Source of the DNA: Pelobates cultripes
Lineage: Eukaryota; Chordata; Amphibia; Anura; Pelobatidae
DNA: 64,000 nucleotides
Assembly (NCBI GenBank): GCA_933207985.1
Contig: OW240912.1
Coordinates: 229,723,672 to 229,787,671 of the forward strand
Direction: 5' to 3'
Numbering within the stretch: position 1 is the stretch's first letter; each line of letters begins with the position of its first letter. The notes below the pieces were generated by a model, which was given only the letters and a program-made list of their open reading frames with translations, was not told where the DNA came from and did not search any database. Positions 55,790-64,000 of the stretch are shown here, in pieces. The position numbers and the translations under genes are program-made.

Positions 55790-56460
55790 GGGAATGGTGG
55801 GTGAGGGCCCTAAAGTAAAATAAGGGGGGGATCTATTGTCCTTCCCCCGACCCCCACCCTTGAGCAGTGGGTGGGGCCCCTAAATTAGAATAAGGGGGGG
55901 ACCTATTGTCCTCCCCCCGGCCCACACCCCTGAGCGGCGGGTGGGGGCCCTAAAGTAAAATAATGGGGGGGACCTATTGTCCTCTCCTCCACCCCCACCC
56001 CTGAGCGGTGGGTGGGGGCCCTAAATACCAATTAGGGGGGACACCTGGCTCCCACCCCTGAGTGGTGGGGGCTTTAAAAACTAATTAGGGGGGGGACCTA
56101 ATGTCCTCCCCCCTGACCCCCACCCCAGAGCGGTTCGTGGGGGCCCTAAATTAGAATGAGGGGGGACCTAATGTCCTCCCCCCCCTGGCCCCCATATTTG
56201 AGTGGTGGGAGGGGGCCCTAAAAACTAATTGGGGGGGACCTAATGTCCTCCCCCCTAGTCCCCACCCCTGAGCGGTGGGTGAGGGCTCTAAAAACTAATT
56301 AGGGGGGAGACCTAAGGTCCTCCCCCCTGGCCCCCACCCCTGAGCGGTGGGTGGGGGACCTAAATGCTAATTAGGGGGGACCTAATGTCCTCCCCCTGGC
56401 CCCCACCCCTGAGCGGTGGGTGGGGGCCCTAAATAAAAAATTACCCCCAAACCCCTAGTC
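55790..56460. repeat. ~65-75-bp GC-rich minisatellite
   Basis: About nine units contain CCCACCCCTGAGCGGTGGGT, GGGGGCCCTAAA, ACTAATTAGGGGGG and CCTAATGTCCTCCCCC. GGG/CCC tracts on both strands could fold into hairpins or quadruplexes. It is non-coding. Confidence 0.92.
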
Positions 56461-56774
56461 ACCTACTCCCAAAAAAATAACCCCTACCTACCCCCCTCAC
56501 CCTAAAAATAGTGAGGGGGGACCATTAGCTAAACCTGTTAAAAAAGAAAACTTACCATTTGATGTTTTCTTTCTTCTAAAATCTTCTTTTTTCAGCCCCC
56601 AAAAAATGCCAAATAAAAAGCCATAATAACCGACGCACTTAAAAAAAAAAAAAGCAAAAAAAACAAGCGCAAAAAAAAAAAAAATCCATCTTCACCCGGC
56701 GAGGGCTCCGCGCAGACTGAGTTCTGCATGGCGGGGGAATGCTTATAAAGCCTTCCCCCGCCCTGCAATTAGGC

Positions 56775-56975
56775 TCAAAGCACTCTGATTGATGGGTTTA
56801 AGCCATCCAATCAGAGTGCTCTGACAGGTAAATGAAGAGACTGACAGGTAAGTCTCTACATTTACCTGTCACAGCACTCTGATTGGTTGGTTTGAAATCC
56901 ACCAATCAGAGTGCTCTGTGTCATTTTACACAGCGTGGGAAAGTTCTTTGGAATTTTCCCACACTGTGTAATTTG
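56775..56975. repeat. Nested hairpins around CACTCTGATTGG repeats
   Basis: AGCACTCTGATTGATGG pairs with CCATCCAATCAGAGTGCT (56779-56820). TGACAGGTAAATG pairs with CATTTACCTGTCA (56822-56871) and encloses AGAGACT/AGTCTCT. CAGCACTCTGATTGGT pairs with ACCAATCAGAGTGCTCTG (56872-56918). ACACAGCGTGGGAAA pairs with TTTCCCACACTGTGT (about 56928-56971). A further CACTCTGATTGATTGG follows at 56986. Confidence 0.88.
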
Positions 56976-56999
56976 ACTCATAACACTCTGATTGATTGG

Positions 57000-57272
57000 T
57001 GATTCAATGCATCTCTATGAAGAAGTTCTGATTGGCCAAAACGGTGTTTGGCTCCGTCCACATCCAGACTTCTTGCTGATTTTAGCCAAGGAGGCGTTTT
57101 GGGGGCGGGGCCAGCACCGGCAGCCCCGTGCAGCGCTGGAAATATGGTGAGTTTTAATTCCTTTTAAGGGGGCTGAGGGGGGTGGTGGGGGGCAAGCCAC
57201 CTCAATGGTGAGTTTAACACTATAGGGTCAGGAATACATGTTTGTGTTCCTAACCCTATAGTGTTCCTTTAA
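57000..57272. repeat. Right half of a TTAA-type MITE
   Basis: Contains ATGCATCTCTATGAAGAAG, a GC-rich block with GCGCTGGAAATATGGTGAG, and ends CCCTATAGTGTTCCT plus TTAA at 57269-57272. The left terminus is missing or lies far upstream (possibly 52760). Confidence 0.65.
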
Positions 57273-58400
57273 TAGTTCAGTCTTGTTACTTTAGCAATGC
57301 TTGCCAGATAAAAATCAGACTGCATTTTGTCTAATATGTGACTGTCTTCTATTTTCCATTAGAATTAGTTTTTTACTCTTTTGTGTCTGCAGTAGTTATA
57401 ATTGTCTTCACCCTGGCAAATTGTGCATTTGTCTTCTCTTATTATTTTATTATTATTTGTATGACCTTGTACATAGTTTTTTTTTTTCCCAATTAGTTGA
57501 GATGGATAGTGCAGGGTGCAAGGGAGTTTAACCTCTTCATTTAGGGAATTAATGCAACAGCATTCTGTGATACAAGCAAACCAACCCTGGTTGTAGAGGC
57601 TACTAATATCATCCTTCTTGCCCAAAGAATGAACATTTCCCGATGGCTTTAAATCATTTGTATATTTGTCCAAAATTGTTTATTAAGAAAATATGTTCAT
57701 TATCAACCGGCATAGCATTGCAGATTTTACATTTCAAATGTTATTTCTCTTTTTCAAACTCTCTTTGCAATTGACACAGAAAGCATTTCTTATTCAGAAA
57801 CTACAATGACTAAATTGTATGGTAAAGTTAGCATTACAGCTTTGACCTCAATATACCTGTATTTCTAAAGTTTTAATAATCCAGGTCTAAAAGTATCGTT
57901 TTTCTTTTGTTTACGTAACATAATAAATATGTTATATAATGGCTTTGTTTATTAAATATGTGTATTGTATTAATACTACATTTAGAATAAGATCTGTGAT
58001 GAACACTAACACACCATCAGTGTAACTGCATTTTTGATTTACTTATTCTGACAGCATTATCATTATTTATCAAAAAACATATGGCTTTCAACATATTTCA
58101 TGAATTTACATTATGTCTAAAATTATTCATTACCTCATTTGGTTATCAAGCTTTAATTTTACATGCTATTAGCTAGATGCCATGCAACATCTGTATGTAA
58201 TTTATTTTTTTCCAATTAGCTTTTTATAGCAAAAACATAAAATATGCATATTTATCAATGCTTCAGAATGCAATAAAGACAGGATTTAGAAATTCTAAAA
58301 TGTTTCTCTTATGTGGTGGGAGTAGTGAACAATCTGAACGATCATATTTTTGGGTGATTGTTGAATTGTAGTTTGCAATAATGCAAGTACACAGAAACTT
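57273..58400. other. AT-rich stretch, no gene recognised
   Basis: No repeats or coding families noticed. Confidence 0.4.
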
Positions 58401-58403
58401 TAA

Positions 58404-58720
58404 AGGGTTTCTTCAACCTCCATGAACACATTTGTTTATTAAAGTGGTCATGGTGATTGGAGTCTGTATTTGCAGTGTTTCTTCTTGAAACCCTGCACTT
58501 TCAGAGATATTTGCACTTCTGTGCCAGGAACTATTTATATTCCTGGCACATGTGACTTTGGGTACCAGGTAATCTTTGATTGGACCTCACAATGGCTGCT
58601 GTTATGTCAGATAGGGAGTGGAAAGTCTTCGCGCTGTATTTCAGGTAATATATTGATTCATTTCATTAGTTATTTTAGCTTGCACATGCAAGTCATCCAG
58701 AATATTGGGCCTTTTGAAAG
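58404..58720. repeat. MITE fragment with TTTAAAGGGTTTCTTCAACC end
   Basis: Begins TTTAAAGGGTTTCTTCAACC, followed by CATGAACACATTTGTTTATT and GTGGTCATGGTGATTGG as an imperfect hairpin. This matches the 36083-36147 terminus in reverse. No right terminus was identified. Confidence 0.55.
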
Positions 58721-58805
58721 ATTAACCTAAACAAATGCATTTGGGAAACATAGGTGTTGTGTTGAGGTCATGTTGAATGAATGTATTATAGAAGTATGTA
58801 GTCAC

Positions 58806-59726
58806 CAGGGCCAGAATGTCCTATAGCCGATTAGGCAGTTGCCTAGGGCTCTACTTAAGGGCAGGCGCCGGCAGCAGCTTTACTGCTCATCTAGCCTCCC
58901 CCATCACGCTGAATTGATTATAAAGAGCGGGCTGCGGCTGCCACCAGCTACGTTACCGGGCGCTTTGAAGCACTTACTTGTGACTAGCGCCCAGTAGAAT
59001 GTTGGTCCGGAATTCACCTCCCAGACAAGCACCACGGCAGCGCAAGGATGCAACATTTACTTGCTCCTGCCCCTTGCCCTGTACGTGGGGATAAGTGGGC
59101 GGGAGAATAAAAGGAAATGTGGCTGGAAAAAAAGAGTGTTGGTAGCCGGGCGCAGTAAAGGTGACAGAAACGAAGAGTAAAGTGCAATGAAGGTAAGATA
59201 GAACTTGCAGTGTGTGTTTCAGAGAACGTCTGTCAGTCTGCATGGGTCTCTGTGTGTGTGTCTGTATGTGTGTATTGATCTGCGTGTGTGCATGGGTCTG
59301 TATGTATGTGTCTGTATGTGTACCTGGGTCTGTGTGTGTGTCTGTATGTCTATGTGTCTGTATGTGTGCCTTGGTCTGTATGTCTGTATGTGTGCATGGG
59401 TCTGTGTGTGTGTCTGTATGTGTGCATGGGTATGTGTGTGTGTCTGTATGTGTGCATGGGTCTGTGTGTGTGTGTGTGTGTCTATGTGTACATTGGTCTG
59501 TGTGTGTATGTGTGTATATATGGGTCTGCATGTGTGTATGTATGGGCCTGCGTGTGTGTGTGTCTGTGAGTGTGTGTGTATGTATGGATCTGTGAGTGTA
59601 TGTATGGGTCTGCATGTGTGTATATATGGGTCTACATGTGTGTATGTATGGGCCTGTGTGTGTGTGTCTGTGAGTGTGTGTGTGTGTATTTATGGGTCTG
59701 TGAGTGTGTGTATGTATATATGGGTC

Positions 59727-59758
<32 letters not shown>

Positions 59759-59942
59759 GGTCTGTGTGTATGTGCATGGCTCAGCATGTGCATGGTTTGT
59801 GTGTGTGTGTGTGTGTGTATGGGTCTGCATGTGTGTATATATGGGTCTGCATGTGTGTATGTATGGGCCTGTGTGTGTGTGTCTGTGAGTGTGTGTGTGT
59901 GTGTGTATTTATGGGTCTGTGAGTGTGTGTATGTATATATGG

Positions 59943-59985
<43 letters not shown>

Positions 59986-60223
59986 GGTCTGTGTGTATGT
60001 GCATGGCTCAGCACGTGTATGGTTTGTGTGTGTGTGTGTATGTATGGGTCAGTGTGTATCTGCATTGGTCTCTGTGTGTGTCTTTATGAGTCAGTGTGTG
60101 TGCATGGATCAGTGTATGTGTGGGGAGGTCAGTGTGAGCATGTGTGTGTGTATGTCTGCATGGGTCTTGTGTGTTTGGGGCTGCAAAAAAATGTTTTGCC
60201 TAGGGCGGCAAAAATCGACCATG
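58806..60223. mobile_element. Non-autonomous hAT-like element (1418 bp)
   Basis: The left end is CAGGGCCAGAATG. The right end, CGACCATG, is a worn version of CGGCCCTG. The perfect 8-bp duplication GTAGTCAC lies at 58798-58805 and 60224-60231. The subterminal TTGCCTAGGGC at both ends matches the 46600 element. It contains a GC-rich stem-forming region and a ~950-bp TG-rich array (59210-60170). No transposase. Confidence 0.88.
59210..60170. repeat. TG-rich minisatellite (GGGTCTGTGTGTGTGTCTGTATG types)
   Basis: Variable ~30-60-bp units contain ATGGGTCTG and TG runs. A ~200-bp higher-order block (from about 59590 to 59800) is repeated at about 59815-60030. The very long open frames on both strands (up to 267 codons) consist only of Cys-Val-Met or Thr-His repeats and are not genes. 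Confidence 0.95.
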
Positions 60224-60312
60224 GTAGTCACAGAAAGGGATCTGTATATATCTAGATATAATCCTGTCTGTTTATAAGAAAATATTGAAAAAAAGATGAT
60301 TAAGAATATATT

Positions 60313-60560
60313 TAAAGGGACATAATAGGCACCCAGACCACTTAAAGTCGATGAAGTGGTGTTGGTTGCATACCAATCTCCCCCCCCCCCCATTTTAACC
60401 CATTGCTATTCTGCATAACATCAGTGTTTCCATTGCTGGGTTTAAATGCTTCTAGTGACTGTCACTCAGAGACCATATGATTGGCACAACTGGAGTTTTT
60501 CTATGCATGTGCACTTGCATTGGGTTGGGGGGGTGTGGCCTGGACATGGTGGAGAGCGGT
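60313..60560. repeat. Left half of a TTAA-type MITE
   Basis: TTAAAGGGACATAATAGGC followed by CACCCAGACCACTT and GATGAAGTGGT, as in 21172 and 52760. A C-run follows at 60381-60390. The right terminus is missing. Confidence 0.65.
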
Positions 60561-60659
60561 CACATGCGGAATTAGCTCTGTTCTACACTGACTTTAATTG
60601 ATCAAAAATGGCCCAACCGATACAATTTTGAATAAAAGTTGTTTAAAAGTTTTAAAAAG

Positions 60660-60676
60660 TAAATGAAAGTACTTAG

Positions 60677-60728
<52 letters not shown>

Positions 60729-60853
60729 CTAAGTACTTTTTATATACACATACATAAATAATGATTAAAGTGTATTTTAATATTAATCTAGATAATGATA
60801 TATATATATATATATATATAAATATTAAAATACACTTAGAATAACGTTATATA

Positions 60854-60926
<73 letters not shown>

Positions 60927-60940
60927 AAGGAAAGAGATGC
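60660..60940. repeat. (TA)n arrays flanked by inverted arms
   Basis: AAAGTACTTAGATCATATA and TATATGATCTAAGTACTTTT flank the TA run at 60680-60726. TTAAAGTGTATTTTAATATT and AATATTAAAATACACTTAG flank the TA run at 60800-60820. A third TA run fills 60848-60920. Each unit is an AT-rich cruciform-prone palindrome. Confidence 0.9.
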
Positions 60941-61137
60941 ACTCTCAGGTCTTTGTAAAAAAAACTCGATATTACAGGTAACATACATCTGATCGACGTT
61001 TCGACCTCTTCAGGTCTTCCTCAAGATCTTGAGGAAGACCTGAAGAGGTCGAAACGTCGATCAGATGTATGTTACCTGTTATTAAATAATATCGAGTTTT
61101 TTTACAAAGACCTGAGAGTGCATCTCTTTCCTTTTTG
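60921..61137. repeat. ~217-bp palindrome with paired hammerhead-like motifs
   Basis: The centre of symmetry is AAGATCTT at 61023-61030. The arms are nearly perfect out to GAAAGAGATGC (left) and GCATCTCTTTC (right). The only notable difference is a ~10-bp extra TTATTAAATA in the right arm at about 61079-61088. Each arm encodes the same hammerhead-like module in opposite orientation. The flanking GCACTCTCAGGTCTTTGTA and CCAGCGTGGGATTGCACC words resemble Penelope-type terminal repeats. Confidence 0.88.
61025..61062 (+). ncRNA. Hammerhead-like motif, variant core
   Basis: Order: GAUC (stem I), UUGAGGAA, GACCU GAAG AGGUC (perfect 5-bp stem II), GAAAC, GUC, GAUC (stem I partner, 4 bp). Differences from the hammerhead consensus are U for C at core position 3 and one extra A before stem II. 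Stem III would be the 2-bp AC/GU only. A mirror copy lies on the minus strand at 60991-61028 and shares the central GATC. Confidence 0.6.
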
Positions 61138-61210
61138 CTTTACATATCCAGCGTGGGATTGCACCAAGGCAGTCTTTTACTGATTCATTGAAAGGGTGAG
61201 TGCCACTATA

Positions 61211-61346
<136 letters not shown>

Positions 61347-61509
61347 GTCCCAGAGCCCAGCTCTCAATGTTCCCAGTCTTTCATATGCTTAGGTGCAAAA
61401 TCTCCAAACCATTAAACATATATTCAAGAAAATAGAGAGCATTCACAAGACTTTAGACCTTGTTTTCCAAAGTTCCAAAAATGTTTTGCTTTATTTGCAA
61501 GAAGTGGTA

Positions 61510-61545
61510 GTCGACGTTTCAGTCTCTAAAGACTTTTATCAAGAC
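61510..61545 (-). ncRNA. Hammerhead-like motif in PLE terminal repeat (inverted arm)
   Basis: Minus strand: GUC, UUGAUAAA, AGUCU UUAG AGACU (perfect 5-bp stem II), GAAAC, GUC, GAC. Stem I is GUC/GAC. The core again has U at position 3, plus A where G8 is expected, so positions 3 and 8 could still pair (U-A). Confidence 0.55.
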
Positions 61546-61673
61546 AAAATACAAATCATTTGTGATTCAATATAAACCTGACACAAACAATGCTGATCGG
61601 ATGATGAGGTTTGTGCAAACAAGATTATAGGATGTCAGTAATGACATTAAGTGAACTCAGTGATTTGTATTTT

Positions 61674-61709
61674 GTCTTGATAAAAGTCTTTAGAGACTGA
61701 AACGTTGAC
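61674..61709 (+). ncRNA. Hammerhead-like motif in PLE terminal repeat (tandem unit 1)
   Basis: Same layout as 61510-61545 but on the plus strand, with cleavage triplet GUU: GUC, UUGAUAAA, AGUCU UUAG AGACU, GAAAC, GUU, GAC. Confidence 0.55.
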
Positions 61710-61862
61710 TACCACTTCTTGCAAATAAAGCAACAATTTTTATCAAGACAAAATACAAATATAAACCTGACACAAACAATGCTGATCAGATGATGAGGTT
61801 CGTGCAAACAAGAAAATAGGACGTCACTAATGACATTAAGTGAACTCAGTGATTTGTATTTT

Positions 61863-61898
61863 GTCTTGATAAAAGTCTTTTGCGACTGAAACGTTGAC
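61863..61898 (+). ncRNA. Hammerhead-like motif in PLE terminal repeat (tandem unit 2)
   Basis: GUC, UUGAUAAA, AGUC UUUUGC GACU, GAAAC, GUU, GAC. Stem II has lost its top pair relative to unit 1, while the core is unchanged. Confidence 0.5.
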
Positions 61899-62199
61899 TA
61901 CCACTTCTTGCAAATAAAGCAACAATTTTTTGGAATTTTGGAAAACAATGTCTAAAGTTTCGTGAGTGCTCTCTATTTTCTTGAATATATGTTTAACGGT
62001 TTGGAGATTTTGCACCTGAGCATATGATAGACTGGGAACATTGAGTTCTGGGCTCTGGGACTTCTATTTATATTGAAATTCCTTGCCGAAATTTCTACCA
62101 ATGCACCGGACCCCTTGATGGTGAGATTCACTGTTTTCTATGAGATATTATCATAGAGGACTTTTTAACTAAAGCAGGAGCTTACCTTGAACATGCTGA

Positions 62200-64000
62200 A
62201 ACGCTACAAATTACCGAGGAACAGGCTGTAGCAATCCTTTGGCCTCAAACTGACGCAGACCTACCAGCCTCCTCTAAAGCCAAAGATATAATCTGAGTTA
62301 CAAAAGTTACGCCAGAAAGAGATTGATTATGAACTACATGCTATATATCTATCAGATTATTACAGGAGAAAAAAAATACCTAGAGGTTTTAGGATAAAAA
62401 AATGTACCGACTATTGGGAGGAATAACCCAGAGCTATGTAGTAAATGGATATGTATACTGAATAAATGCTCATTGGACTTAATGTTGGTAGTCATAGAGA
62501 AGGTTGGGAGAGAACTCAAGATCACCAAACATAAGATTACTGAATATGAATTAAAACATGCAACTACAATGTCTACTCCAAATTGTGATACATTGATTCA
62601 AAAATTATCAGCGGATCTTATTGCATATAAAAAAGATTTAGTGAGATTTAAACCACAGAAATTGGATAAAGTAAATGCGGATTACAGTGAACATCATGTA
62701 TATAGATGGTTATCAGGTGATGCACCTAAACCTTATCAAAGGACATTTAAATAAAGAATTAGGAAACCACTGACTTGCTCAATTGATCACAGCTTCTGAT
62801 GCTGAACCCAGTGATTATACGCAGGAACAAAACCAACTCAAGAGTAATTTAAAAAACAACGATGTGACTTTTTGGAACCAGGTCTAGGGTTGATGAGTGA
62901 ACCTATAACAACCAATACACGCCCCAGAGATCCAGGAGACAAAAGTTATTTTTCACCCGGAACAGACCGGCTAGACGAGGCCAGAAGGGGAAGACGTATC
63001 GGCACAAGAGGGAGACCACCTCGCAGGTGATTGATAATCCTGTTATAAATTTGTCTAATCGAACTTTGACTTCAATTGAAACGTCTATTTTATCTAAGGG
63101 TTTGTCATTTGTCCCAACTTCTGACATTGATACTTTTGAATGGGAAATTGATCAATTTAAATTTAATCGTAAGCTCCGTTTAGCTGAATATTTTAAGACA
63201 AAATCTGTTGATTCTAATCCTCAAGAATCAGTCAAACTAAATAGTTTATTGATCCACCTAGCCACAATGCCTCATTGAAAGTGTTTGCACATAATCTGAA
63301 AGTGGATAGTCAAACAACTCTAAAATTAAAAAATGAAAGGGCTATTATCACAAAGAAAGAAAGAGAAGCGTTAAAAAGTTTGTCACAAGACCCAAATCTT
63401 GTTAAACGTCAGGCGGACAAAGGAGGTTCCATTGTGTTAATGCAATACTCTGCATACAGAGATGAGATTTTGCAACAATTACCAGATATTTTGGTTTATC
63501 AAGCATCATCTCAAGATCCAGGTCCTGCATATAACAAAATGATCTTTAATATAGTGCAACGGGGTGTTGAGAATAATTTTATTACTCAAGGTGAATTCCA
63601 ATATCTTTTTGAATCACATCCAAGATGCTCGATATTAAATACTCTACCATACGCCGGGTCGTCCAATTTTTTCTGCCTAGGGAGGTTTATTGGAACCCAT
63701 TGGTAAATGGCTATGTCATTACCTACGTGCATTAAAGATAGTGGTGAAGTTATACAACAGCTAAACTCCTTAAAAGTGCCCACTGAAGGAATCTTGTTAG
63801 CCACTATAGATGTGTGCAGCCTCTATACGGCCATTCCTCACGCAGAGGGTCTGGAAGCAATGAAAGAAGTTTTAACAAATTTGGCTCAGGATTTCACAGC
63901 TCCTATTGAGTATATCTTGGAACTTTTACATGCCTGTTTAAAATTTAATTATTTTAGATTTGAATCTACCTTCTATACTCAATTATCAGGAACATCCATG
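62200..64000 (+). pseudogene. Penelope-like element ORF (N-terminal domain and RT), window-truncated
   Basis: Frames in order: an N-terminal part around 62300-62550 with YYRRKKIPRGFRIKK and NKCSLDLMLVVIEKVGRELK; VINLSNRTLTSIETSILSKG then LSFVPTSDIDTFEWEIDQFK (63040-63170); KKEREALKSLSQDPNLVKRQ and ADKGGSIVLM (63355-63440; the N-terminal RT signature A-D-K-G-G); NNFITQGEFQYLFESHPRCS. Then LLATIDVCSLYTAIPHAEGL (motif A, about 63795-63855) and QLSGTSM at the window end (motif B start). At least four frameshifts or stops (near 62290, 62755, 63270, 63690) show it is inactive. Motif C and GIY-YIG should lie beyond the window. Confidence 0.88.

Noticed and set aside
58974..60277. Very long open frames on both strands (up to 267 codons)
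   Set aside because: They are translations of TG/CA minisatellite in frames lacking stops, with only Cys/Val/Met or Thr/His repeats.

Overview
This window looks like intergenic or intronic DNA from a vertebrate with a transposon-rich genome. I infer an anuran amphibian. The reasons are the mix of Penelope-like, DIRS, L2/CR1, Tx1/L1-like, Tc1 and hAT-like elements and TTAA-flanked MITEs, together with long dinucleotide arrays. No sequence was searched, so the species call is inference. I see no intact host protein gene, rRNA, tRNA or CRISPR array. Almost every open frame that makes sense as protein belongs to a decayed mobile element.

Layout. 1-530: internally deleted Tc1 relic. 1850-3800: Penelope-like element (PLE) interrupted by two head-to-tail L2 fragments. 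4405-5356: TG-rich minisatellite. 5600-5669: tiny TTAA-flanked MITE. 8430-9530: GC-rich, possibly retroelement-derived. 10230-12170: DIRS-like gag plus reverse transcriptase (RT) split by an L2. 13115-13620: second DIRS RT copy lacking the L2. 14790-16430: C-terminal half of a Tx1/L1-like ORF2. 16569-17167: palindrome split by a solo LTR. 18038-18372: palindromic MITE. 21172-21645: MITE. 23100-24263: ~35-bp tandem array split by another solo LTR of the same family. 25970-31990: LTR family B fragments, a TG-rich hAT-like fragment, a MITE with head-to-head telomere-like repeats, and a complete non-autonomous hAT-like element. 32176-34492: three copies of the TTAA MITE family. 34960-35400: PLE terminal repeat. 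38136-39718: complete but frameshifted Tc1 element with IR/DR termini. 43985-50540: Tx1/L1-like element on the minus strand (ORF1, endonuclease, RT), split by a hAT-like element that holds a CR1-type LINE. 54643-55518: solo LTR B. 55551-57272: chain of hairpins, a ~73-bp minisatellite and more hairpins. 58806-60223: third hAT-like element. 60660-61342: AT palindromes and a ribozyme-bearing palindrome. 61343-64000: second PLE, running off the window.

The most interesting signal is a recurring RNA-fold pattern in the PLE-type terminal repeats. It consists of a short stem I, a CUGAUGA-like core, a hairpin, GAAAC, then GUC or GUU. This matches the layout of minimal hammerhead ribozymes known from Penelope-like elements. 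One copy (35075-35121, minus strand) keeps the canonical core; several others share an unusual 8-nt core with U at the C3 position.

The window also records insertion order clearly. Target-site duplications are readable for two LTR-A copies (5 bp), one LTR-B copy (5 bp), three hAT-like elements (8 bp) and one Tc1 (TA). In three places the host sequence can be rejoined across the insertion.
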